Assembly: GCA_020056545.1 (NCBI GenBank) | Contig: JAGVHM010000195.1 | Location: forward strand, 1 to 8,402 | Reading direction: 5' to 3' | DNA: 8,402 nt | Origin: a bacterium | Lineage (GTDB): Bacteria > Desulfobacterota > Deferrimicrobia > Deferrimicrobiales > Deferrimicrobiaceae | Shown here: positions 1-5,309 of the stretch, one piece after another | How positions within the stretch are numbered: the stretch's first letter is position 1 | Layout: every line of letters begins with the position of its first letter | Notes under the pieces: generated by a model | What the model saw: the letters and a program-made list of their open reading frames with translations, nothing else | The model's database searches: none | Told to the model about the DNA's origin: nothing | Program-made: the position numbers and the translations under genes

Positions 1-18
1 AAAAATTCCGATGCCCCC

Positions 19-24
19 GGAGGA
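19..24 (+). promoter_or_regulatory. Shine-Dalgarno site for the first gene
   Basis: GGAGGA lies 3 nt before a TTG codon at 28. The strong site supports TTG as the start, since the reading frame has no ATG near this point. The bases before it (1-18) are too few to interpret. Confidence 0.6.
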
Positions 25-27
25 ACG

Positions 28-423
28 TTGGAGCGCCTGACGGGGAAACGGCTCACCGCCCTTGGGGTCGTCCTGATCGCGCTTGCCGCCGCCGCGGCCG
101 TCGTCGTGTCGGTATCCGCGGACCCGCGGGAGATCCGGGAAACGGGTTCCCCCGACGGGCCGTCGGCGGATGAACACCTTTCGCGGGCAAGGGCGGCGGA
201 AATCAAGGGGGACGTGGCAGAGGCGCTTGTCCATTACCGGGAAGCGGTCCGGCAGCGGCCGCGGATCGTAGACCGCAGATCCCCGGAATTCCTGGGCGCG
301 GATTTCGAGGTCAAGGTGAGGACGTGGATTTCGGAGCTGCGCAAGAGAGGGATTCCAGCGGGCCCGACCGCCCTACAGGACGCCTCGTACCTCTTCCGGA
401 GGATGTACGGAGGGTGCGGATGA
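28..423 (+). CDS. Small membrane-anchored protein with one TPR-like helix pair, function unknown
   Basis: This 131-residue protein starts at TTG 28 behind a strong GGAGGA site. Residues 1-8 are basic (ERLTGKR) and residues 9-31 form one hydrophobic, Ala/Val-rich segment, so it is either an uncleaved signal anchor or a signal peptide ending near the SVSA at 28-31. After a Pro/Gly-rich linker, residues about 48-78 read like a single tetratricopeptide repeat (helix, GD turn, then ALVHYREAVRQRP). The rest (79-131) is charged and has no motif I recognise; it ends in GGCG with one cysteine. Its stop overlaps the next gene's ATG (ATGA), which indicates translational coupling with the YedE-type transporter. 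It may be an accessory or assembly factor for the membrane proteins downstream, but that is inferred from position only. I cannot assign a named family. Confidence 0.7.
   Translation: MERLTGKRLTALGVVLIALAAAAAVVVSVSADPREIRETGSPDGPSADEHLSRARAAEIKGDVAEALVHYREAVRQRPRIVDRRSPEFLGADFEVKVRTWISELRKRGIPAGPTALQDASYLFRRMYGGCG
409..414 (+). promoter_or_regulatory. Shine-Dalgarno site that fixes the yedE start
   Basis: GGAGGG sits 5 nt before ATG 420. The frame is open further upstream (to about 324), but that stretch overlaps the preceding gene and encodes a polar, non-membrane sequence. This site and the ATGA overlap make 420 the start. Confidence 0.65.
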
Positions 424-1490
424 TCCGGAAGGTCTTCGCCTACCCCGAATCGGCAGGGGCGCTCGCGATCCTGGGCGGGCTTTTCGGCGCCGCGGCCGTC
501 GGCCTTACCGCCCTGGGAAATCCGGCGTCGAGCGGCCTGTGCGCCTCCTGCTTTCTCGTCAACGTCGCCGGCGCGCTGCACATGCACGCGAATTCCTCGC
601 AGAGCTACCTTCGTCCCGAGCTGCTCGGGATCGTCCTCGGGGCGTTCTTCGCCGCCTTCTCCTCGCGGGAGTTCCGGGTCCGGGGTGGCTCTTCTCCCGT
701 CCTCCATTTCGTCGGCGGAGCATTTATCCTGCTGGGTTGCGAAGTGTTCATCGGCTGCCCGATCAAGGCGCTGCTCAGGACCGGCGGCGGGGGAGGCGCG
801 GGCGCTGCCGGCCTGCTCGGGCTTGCCGCCGGCGTCGCGTTCGCCACGGTCTTCCTGCGGGACGGCTTCGGATTCCGCGAGAAGACGACGATTCCGGAAA
901 CGGCCGGCCTGGCGCTGCCCGCCATCGCCTTCCTGCTGCTTTTCGCGGCTTCCATGAACACGGACCTGTTCGCAGCCACCGGCATCGGGGTCGGTGCGAA
1001 CCACGCCCCCTTCGTCGTGTCCGCCGTCGCGGGGATCTTCTTCGGTGCGGCCGGCCAGCGAAGCCGGTTCTGCGTCACGGGGAGCATCAGGACCGCGGTG
1101 CTTGCCCGCGATTTCCGGGAAGGCGCCGGCACCGTCGCTTTCCTTGCGGTTGCCCTGCTGCTCAACGTGGCCCTCGGGAACTTCCATCCCACGGTGACGC
1201 TGGAGCCGGGCGCGCACACGGACCTTACGTGGGCCTTTCTGGCGATGGCGATGGTCGGGTTCGGCGCGATACTCATCTCAGGCTGCCCCTTCCGGCAGCT
1301 TGTGCTGGCATCGACAGGCGAGATGGACGCGGCGGCGGCGGTCGCGGGAATGCTCCTGGCGGCCTCGCTGTCGGTCACTCTCGGAATCGGCTCGTCCCCG
1401 GCGGGAGTAGCCCCCGCCGGCAAGCTGGCGGTCCTCGCGGGATGGATATTTTTCTTAGGCCTGGGCGTTCGCCAAAGGGGAGCGGCGTGA
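420..1490 (+). CDS. yedE: YedE-family putative selenium transporter
   Basis: This is a 356-residue polytopic membrane protein of the YeeE/YedE (DUF395) superfamily. It fits the subfamily annotated as YedE-type selenium metabolism membrane protein, of about this length, rather than the longer E. coli YedE. The two halves resemble each other. Signature stretches are GLCASCFLVNVAGAL (39-53), YLRPELLGIVLGAF (63-76), RGGSSPVLHFVGG (88-100), GCEVFIGCPIKALLR (106-120), HAPFVVS (195-201), QRSRFCVTGSIR (213-224) and ISGCPFRQLVLASTGEMDAA (286-305). Conserved cysteines are at 41, 44, 107, 113, 218 and 289; in YeeE-type thiosulfate channels cysteines line the path and handle the sulfur substrate, so similar chemistry with selenium or sulfur species is plausible. 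Family members often sit near selD or a SirA/TusA-like gene, neither of which is visible here. It is translationally coupled to the gene before and 4 nt from the permease after it. The selenium role is a family annotation from gene context, not a demonstrated activity. Confidence 0.9.
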   Translation: MIRKVFAYPESAGALAILGGLFGAAAVGLTALGNPASSGLCASCFLVNVAGALHMHANSSQSYLRPELLGIVLGAFFAAFSSREFRVRGGSSPVLHFVGGAFILLGCEVFIGCPIKALLRTGGGGGAGAAGLLGLAAGVAFATVFLRDGFGFREKTTIPETAGLALPAIAFLLLFAASMNTDLFAATGIGVGANHAPFVVSAVAGIFFGAAGQRSRFCVTGSIRTAVLARDFREGAGTVAFLAVALLLNVALGNFHPTVTLEPGAHTDLTWAFLAMAMVGFGAILISGCPFRQLVLASTGEMDAAAAVAGMLLAASLSVTLGIGSSPAGVAPAGKLAVLAGWIFFLGLGVRQRGAA

Positions 1491-1494
1491 CGCG

Positions 1495-2490
1495 ATGAAG
1501 GAGGAATTGCTCCATCTGGGAGGGGCGCTGGCGTGGGAGCTATGGCACGTTATGCCTTTTTTCCTGCTCGGCGTGGCGATAGGCGCGGTAATCCGGACGT
1601 ACCGTCTGCACGTGAGGATGCGGGACTCCCTGGGCAGGTTCGGGGCGTATGCCATACCGGCCGCGATCCTCGTCGGAACGATCAGCCCGCTGTGCTCCTG
1701 CGGATCGATACCCGTCTTCGTGTCGCTCGTCTCCTCCGGCGTGCCGCTGGCGCCGGCGCTCACGCTTCTCCTGGTGTCGCCTCTCATGAGCCCGAGCGGA
1801 TACACGATCACCGCCTGGGAGCTGGGGCCGGCGTGGGCGAACCTCAAGCTCTTCTCCGCGCTTTTCATGGGCGCGTTCGCCGGCGGGATAACCTTCCTCC
1901 TCGAGAGGAAAGGATTCTTCGGCAACCCGGGCGTCCTGCTGGTTTCCGGGAAGATAGACATACATGCCCCCGACTGCCCCGGGGAACTGTCCTGCAACTG
2001 CGGCGACCAATGGAGCAACCGGCTGGCGCGAAGCGGGCGCGGCAAGGCGGTGGTTTTCCTGGCGAAGGCGTGGGAACTGGTTCTCACGACGGGGAAGTTC
2101 ACGCTGCTGGGGGTCGCCATCGCAGTTATTGCGGAGCGGTATATCCCGCGCGAATGGATAGCCGGGTATCTCGGGGAAGGGACCGCGTGGAACGTGCTTC
2201 TCGTGACGATCTTCTCCGTCCCCCTCCATGTCAACGAAATCACGGCCGCGGCGATCCTGTACAGCCTCCTGGGGCTAGGCCTGGCCAAGGGGCCGGCGCT
2301 CGCATTTCTGATCGGCGGGCCGGTGACGTCGATTCCCGCGATGTCCGTCCTTGTCACGATGTGCCGCAGGAGGGTGGCCGCCGCGTTTCTCGGGATATGC
2401 GTTTCCGGCACGCTGATCCTCGCCCTTGCCTTCCAGCTCCTGGTCGATCGTTTCTCCGCCGTGAACCTTCTGTTCGAATATGCGAAGTGA
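1495..2490 (+). CDS. ArsP/DUF318-family permease
   Basis: This is a 331-residue integral membrane protein of the ArsP_1 (formerly DUF318/UPF0718) permease family. It has two related membrane halves: residues about 10-135, with the hallmark SPLCSCGSIPVF (64-75) followed by GVPLAPALTLLLVSPLMSPS, and residues about 186-317, with SVPLHVNEITAAAILYSL (241-258) followed by GPALAFLIGGPVTSIPAMS. Characterised ArsP proteins export trivalent organoarsenicals and use a conserved cysteine pair near the first motif; here C67 and C69 hold that position. The loop between the halves adds a second cysteine cluster (C161, C167, C169 within CPGELSCNCGDQW). ATG 1495 is 4 nt after the YedE stop; AGGGGAG at 1476-1482 is a somewhat distant ribosome site. 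The family is broad and many members have unknown substrates, so arsenic specificity should not be assumed. Its place after a YedE-type gene suggests a thiol-reactive chalcogen or metalloid species. Confidence 0.88.
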   Translation: MKEELLHLGGALAWELWHVMPFFLLGVAIGAVIRTYRLHVRMRDSLGRFGAYAIPAAILVGTISPLCSCGSIPVFVSLVSSGVPLAPALTLLLVSPLMSPSGYTITAWELGPAWANLKLFSALFMGAFAGGITFLLERKGFFGNPGVLLVSGKIDIHAPDCPGELSCNCGDQWSNRLARSGRGKAVVFLAKAWELVLTTGKFTLLGVAIAVIAERYIPREWIAGYLGEGTAWNVLLVTIFSVPLHVNEITAAAILYSLLGLGLAKGPALAFLIGGPVTSIPAMSVLVTMCRRRVAAAFLGICVSGTLILALAFQLLVDRFSAVNLLFEYAK

Positions 2491-2495
2491 AAGGA
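2491..2495 (+). promoter_or_regulatory. Shine-Dalgarno site supporting the PqqD-like start at 2501
   Basis: AAGGA lies 5 nt before ATG 2501. Two other in-frame ATGs compete: 2480, which lies inside the permease gene and has no purine-rich site, and 2495, which would leave only AAGG directly touching the start codon. I therefore prefer 2501, though 2480 or 2495 would change only the first 5-7 residues. Confidence 0.45.
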
Positions 2496-2500
2496 TGGAG

Positions 2501-2851
2501 ATGATACCCAAGAAAAACCCCGAAGTCGTGTGGCGGCTGGAAAAGGGGATGCACGAGATGGCGTGGGGCAAGGCCCGCAAGGACGAGGAATACGAGGACA
2601 TGGGTGTCATAACCCTGATGATCGGGGGATCGATCCACCAGCTCAACCTGGTGGGCGCGGAGATCTGGACAAGGATCAACGGCGTCAACTCCCTTAAAAA
2701 AATCTCCCGGGACATCGCGTCCCTGTTCGGCTGGGAGGAGAAGGAAACGGAAGAGGCGGTCATGCAATTTCTGAAAGGGATCGAGGAGCGCGGCTGGGTG
2801 ACGCTGCAGGAGAAGGCCGGGCCCGCCGGACCGAAGTGGCAGGGACATTGA
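2501..2851 (+). CDS. PqqD-like peptide chaperone of a GeoRSP-type system
   Basis: This 116-residue protein (123 if translation starts at 2480) has the compact winged-helix layout of PqqD, the RiPP recognition element. Seen directly: a first part with a charged segment (KARKDEEYED), a beta-strand pair (GVITLMIGGSIHQLN), then the typical LVGAEIWTRINGVNSLKKIS, a helix DIASLFGWEEKETEEAVMQF, and LKGIEERGWVTL. In known RiPP pathways PqqD-like proteins bind the leader of a precursor peptide and deliver it to the radical SAM enzyme. It directly precedes, and by 16 nt overlaps, a radical SAM/SPASM gene; a radical-SAM-less SPASM gene follows. That set matches what I recall as the GeoRSP trio of Geobacter and relatives. 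Family placement is solid. The GeoRSP label is from memory of the set and should be confirmed with a profile search. Confidence 0.9.
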   Translation: MIPKKNPEVVWRLEKGMHEMAWGKARKDEEYEDMGVITLMIGGSIHQLNLVGAEIWTRINGVNSLKKISRDIASLFGWEEKETEEAVMQFLKGIEERGWVTLQEKAGPAGPKWQGH

Positions 2852-3849
2852 ATCTTTCGCATCTATCCTCTCCGGTCACGGTGAACTGGGGGATCACTGC
2901 GCGCTGCAACTTCGAGTGCTCCCACTGCTTCTCCCGGCTCGACATTTCTCCGGAGCTCTCCGGCGAGGAGGCGCTCCGAGTCGTCGACATCCTCGCCGGG
3001 CACAATGTGATGTTCGTCAATTACGGCACCGGCGAGCCGCTTCTGCGCGAAGATCTGTTCCCTTTGACCGAGTACGCCGTTTCCTGCGGCCTCAAGGCGA
3101 CGATGAACTCCAACGGATCCCTAATCTCGAGGGAAACGGCCGGGCGGATCAGGCGGGCCGGGTTCCACTCGGTGGGGATCAGCATCGACTCCGCGGACGC
3201 GAAGACGCACGACGCCTTCCGGCGTATGCAGGGGAGCTTCGACATGGCTGTCGGGGCGGCCCGCTTCCTGAAGGAAGAGGGGGTGCCGCTCTCCATCTCC
3301 TCAGTGATCTGCAGGGTGAACCACCGGGATTTCCCCGCCCTGGTTTCCATGGCGAAAGGGCTGGGGGCCCACACGATAGACCTCCACAATTTCAAATGCT
3401 CGGGAATGGGAGGGTTGAACAGGGAGAACTTCGACCTGTCGCCTCCGGAATGGAAGGCGTTCTACGAAGCCGCGATCCCCATGCGCCGCGCGGAGAAGGG
3501 GATCGAAATTGCTTTCGATGACCCGATCATGTCGCTGCTGGGCGAGGAAGAGAGTGGGAAACTTGTGGCCGGCTCCGTCTGCGGAAAGTTGTCTCTCTAC
3601 ATCAGGCCCGACGGGGAGATAACGCCCTGTGGTTTCATCCCGGTACCGATCGGACATATCCTGAAGGACGATCTGGGCAAGGTCTGGAACGAATCGCGGC
3701 TTCTCGCCCACCTGAGAGGCAAGGCGGCTGCGGGAAAGTGCGCCGGGTGCGGGAAGTTCTCTTCCTGCCTCGGGGGATGTCCGGCGAGGTCCTACGCGGT
3801 GCACGGAGCGTACGACGCCCCCGATCCTCACTGCTGGGCAGACGAGTAA
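2836..3849 (+). CDS. Radical SAM/SPASM peptide maturase of a GeoRSP-type system
   Basis: This is a 337-residue radical S-adenosylmethionine enzyme with a C-terminal SPASM domain, presumed to modify a peptide. The SAM-cluster motif CNFECSHC has cysteines at 24, 28 and 31 (CxxxCxxC). The usual GGEP SAM-binding motif is present as GTGEP (64-68), so threonine replaces the first glycine. GISIDSADAKTHDAFR (114-129) is the barrel strand typical of the PqqE/AhbD/MftC group. The SPASM region is complete: C249, then G260xxxxC265, then C302xxC305, C311, C315 and a final C333, enough to hold two auxiliary [4Fe-4S] clusters. GTG 2836 overlaps the PqqD-like gene by 16 nt, suggesting coupled translation; TTG 2848 is an alternative start that removes four residues. 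The substrate is unknown. The nearest characterised relatives act in RiPP maturation or alternative haem synthesis. The adjacent PqqD-like gene favours a peptide substrate. Confidence 0.94.
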   Translation: MAGTLNLSHLSSPVTVNWGITARCNFECSHCFSRLDISPELSGEEALRVVDILAGHNVMFVNYGTGEPLLREDLFPLTEYAVSCGLKATMNSNGSLISRETAGRIRRAGFHSVGISIDSADAKTHDAFRRMQGSFDMAVGAARFLKEEGVPLSISSVICRVNHRDFPALVSMAKGLGAHTIDLHNFKCSGMGGLNRENFDLSPPEWKAFYEAAIPMRRAEKGIEIAFDDPIMSLLGEEESGKLVAGSVCGKLSLYIRPDGEITPCGFIPVPIGHILKDDLGKVWNESRLLAHLRGKAAAGKCAGCGKFSSCLGGCPARSYAVHGAYDAPDPHCWADE

Positions 3850-4002
3850 GCGTCCTTATCCGAAGTCGGCAATGTCTTCAACACAAGCACGGAAGGCGCA
3901 TACGCCGCAGTAGGACACGGCGGAGCCGCCGCAGGAGGGGGGCGCAGTGAGGTACGCCCCTGTCGGGCATCTCGCCAGAAGCGGCGCATCGGCCCTCTCT
4001 CT

Positions 4003-4042
4003 GCGCGGCCTCATCGCCAACAGCCCCATGAGGCCGAAGCGC
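4003..4042. repeat. Perfect 9-bp inverted repeat with extended stem
   Basis: CGGCCTCAT (4006-4014) and ATGAGGCCG (4028-4036) are exact reverse complements around a 13-nt loop. GCG at 4003-4005 can extend the stem with CGC at 4040-4042 across a 3-nt bulge. It is the strongest hairpin of the gap between the two SPASM genes. No T-run follows. It could be the core of a REP-like element, an RNA stem or a protein-binding site. Confidence 0.6.
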
Positions 4043-4219
4043 AGACGGGCGATTTGGGAACGAGCGCCCGGCGAGCCACGAACGGAGTCCCCCCTCCGAG
4101 GCGGCGCAGCCGGACCCACCTGCGGTGCTCCCGCCTTCGCGGGATCGCCCGGGAAAAATCGCGGGTACGCCCATCCGGCCGCGTTTTACGGTTACAATGG
4201 TAAGTACTTTTTCCGGAAC

Positions 4220-4224
4220 GGGAG
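4220..4224 (+). promoter_or_regulatory. Shine-Dalgarno site favouring the TTG start of the SPASM protein
   Basis: GGGAG is 5 nt before TTG 4230. The frame is open upstream to GTG 4125 and includes ATG 4197, but neither has a good ribosome site. ATG 4242 is too far from GGGAG. The upstream residues are also Arg/Pro-rich and unlike the family. Confidence 0.5.
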
Positions 4225-4229
4225 AGCGC

Positions 4230-5138
4230 TTGGATTATTCCATGCCTGTGCGAGTGCGTTGGGACGTCGATTTCCAGGGCCGGTCCGGACGTGCAAAGCG
4301 GATCGCTCGCGGTATCCGCGAGGCCGCGCCCATGTTCGTGGAGCTGGGGATCGAGGGAGAGAAAGGCCTCTCCGAGGTGCCCGCGATATTCGCGGAAATA
4401 CACCAGGGCAATACGCGGATCGAGGCCACCGTGCCCCTCTCTCCGGGAGCCATCCGCGCGGCCCGGCGAGGATATCCGATCGATTTCCTCTGGGAGGTGG
4501 CCCCACGCGAGCCGTTCCGAAGGCTTCTCCCCCCAGAGGCGGAGGCCATATCCTTTGTCCCCGATGAAGATAACCTTGTCTTTCTTCCGGATGTGATGGA
4601 AGAGTTCGCCGAAAGCGGAATCCGGACACTTCACCTGCCTAATATCAACGCCGTTCGCGCTCTTGCGTTGAAGGGCCACGTCCCCATTCCGACACCGGAG
4701 ATGATCCGGGAAGCCGCCGACAGGATATCGTCCCTTCGCATCTCCCTTGGAGGGAAAAAACTTGTTGTTCACGATTATTTCCTATGGAGGATCCTGCGGG
4801 ATGCATTTCCGGGCGAGGTGAGCGGGCGTCTGGAGTTCTCCGGATGCCAGGCCGCCTCGGCGCTCGCGTACGTGGATTGGGAAGGGAACGTCTATCCGTG
4901 CGATTCCCTGCCCATACGCCTCGGGAACCTGCAGGAGACGGCATTCGAGAAGATATGGAGCGCACCCGCAAGGTCGAGGATACTCGAGGCGATCCACGCC
5001 GTGCCCCCGGAATGCGGCCCCTGCGATCAACAGAAAGTGTGCCTGTCGGGATGCCGCGGGCTTGCGTACCATGCCGCCGGAACGCTTGATGCCCCGGACC
5101 CCTGCTGCCCTGAGAAGACCACCACCGCCTTGAAATAG
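4230..5138 (+). CDS. SPASM-domain protein with degenerate radical SAM fold, GeoRSP partner
   Basis: This protein is 302 residues from TTG 4230 (298 from ATG 4242). Its C-terminal third is a full SPASM domain: C206, G219xxxxC224, C262xxC265, C271, C275, then a CC pair at 292-293. This is the same spacing as in the radical SAM enzyme upstream (CX2CX5CX3C), and both end in a similar DAPDP-H/C-C tail. The N-terminal two thirds have the length and strand rhythm of a radical SAM barrel, beginning VRVRWDVDFQGRSGRAKRIA where the active enzyme has VTVNWGITARCNFECSHC. All three cluster cysteines are absent, and I see no GGEP-like motif. It should therefore bind auxiliary Fe-S clusters but not cleave SAM. 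A radical-SAM-less SPASM partner is the third GeoRSP component as I recall it. Possible roles are a scaffold, an electron relay or a heterodimer partner that binds the peptide. It is separated from the first two genes by an unusual 380-nt gap. Confidence 0.9.
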   Translation: MDYSMPVRVRWDVDFQGRSGRAKRIARGIREAAPMFVELGIEGEKGLSEVPAIFAEIHQGNTRIEATVPLSPGAIRAARRGYPIDFLWEVAPREPFRRLLPPEAEAISFVPDEDNLVFLPDVMEEFAESGIRTLHLPNINAVRALALKGHVPIPTPEMIREAADRISSLRISLGGKKLVVHDYFLWRILRDAFPGEVSGRLEFSGCQAASALAYVDWEGNVYPCDSLPIRLGNLQETAFEKIWSAPARSRILEAIHAVPPECGPCDQQKVCLSGCRGLAYHAAGTLDAPDPCCPEKTTTALK

Positions 5139-5309
5139 AATCTTCCCGCAATTTAAGGCTTTATCCGAATCCCGCGATGTTTTAGAATCACTAACGGTGG
5201 ATGGTTACGGGATATTTACGCAGAGACGGAGGAAGGGGATCACGGGGGCAGGGTTTGCCGCACTATCCGGACTGGTGGAGAGAAAAGTGAAGCGGAAAGA
5301 ACGCTGACC
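5139..5309 (+). other. Leader region before the cytochrome gene
   Basis: This 171-nt spacer is more AT-rich at its start than the flanking genes. TAGAAT at 5183-5188 resembles a -10 box, with only a weak match (TTTATC, 5160-5165) 17 nt upstream, so a promoter here is possible but not shown. No terminator hairpin with a T-run follows the SPASM gene. Two tiny overlapping frames occur: ATG 5201 to 5290 (29 codons) and GTG 5197 to 5307 (36 codons). Neither has a well-spaced ribosome site. Confidence 0.35.

Larger units (their letters stand above)
3850..4229 (+). other. 380-nt gap packed with hairpins; possible repeat element or structured RNA
   Basis: No convincing + strand gene lies here. At least seven short perfect hairpins follow one another: GGCG/CGCC at 3895-3906, GGCG/CGCC at 3919-3930, CGCC/GGCG at 3973-3986, CGGCCTCAT/ATGAGGCCG at 4006-4036, CGGGCG/CGCCCG at 4046-4070, CGGAG/CTCCG at 4083-4098 and CCCGC/GCGGG at 4130-4143. 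The nonamer GGTACGCCC occurs at 3951-3959 and again at 4164-4172. None of the hairpins is followed by a T-tract, so none is a classic terminator. The frame following the radical SAM stop stays open to about 4202, but its only start codon is a TTG far inside it, and its later part is Arg/Pro-rich and low in complexity. On the minus strand an 87-codon frame (4119 to 3856) begins with GTG behind GGGAG; see findings. GeoRSP genes are normally close together, so this looks like an insertion between two of them. Its identity is inference. Confidence 0.5.

Noticed and set aside
234..1217. A 327-codon minus-strand frame opposite the first gene and yedE
   Set aside because: It is highly charged and low in complexity. 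The + strand encodes a clearly recognisable membrane transporter with family motifs in the same place.
4130..4143. CCCGC-CTTC-GCGGG hairpin as a transcription terminator
   Set aside because: The stem is only 5 bp and no T-tract follows. It is better described as part of the hairpin-rich gap.
4193..4198. TACAAT as a -10 promoter box before the SPASM gene
   Set aside because: A good -10 match, but the bases 16-18 nt upstream (around 4169-4176, CCCATC) do not resemble a -35 box and there is no extended -10 TGn. Not enough to call.
3850..4202. Continuation of the radical SAM frame past its TAA as readthrough or a separate gene
   Set aside because: The frame is open, but its only start codon is an internal TTG with no supporting context. 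The SPASM domain is already complete before the stop, and the downstream residues become Arg/Pro-rich filler. GC-rich DNA often stays open by chance.
4125..4229. N-terminal extension of the SPASM protein from GTG 4125 or ATG 4197
   Set aside because: The extra residues are Arg/Pro-rich, overlap the hairpin element and lack a ribosome site; TTG 4230 has GGGAG at good spacing.
3853..5174. Similar stretches CCTTATCCGAAGTCGGC (3853) and CTTTATCCGAATCCCGC (5158) after the two SPASM genes
   Set aside because: About 13 of 17 bases match, with no further extension on either side. Too short and imperfect to call a repeat.
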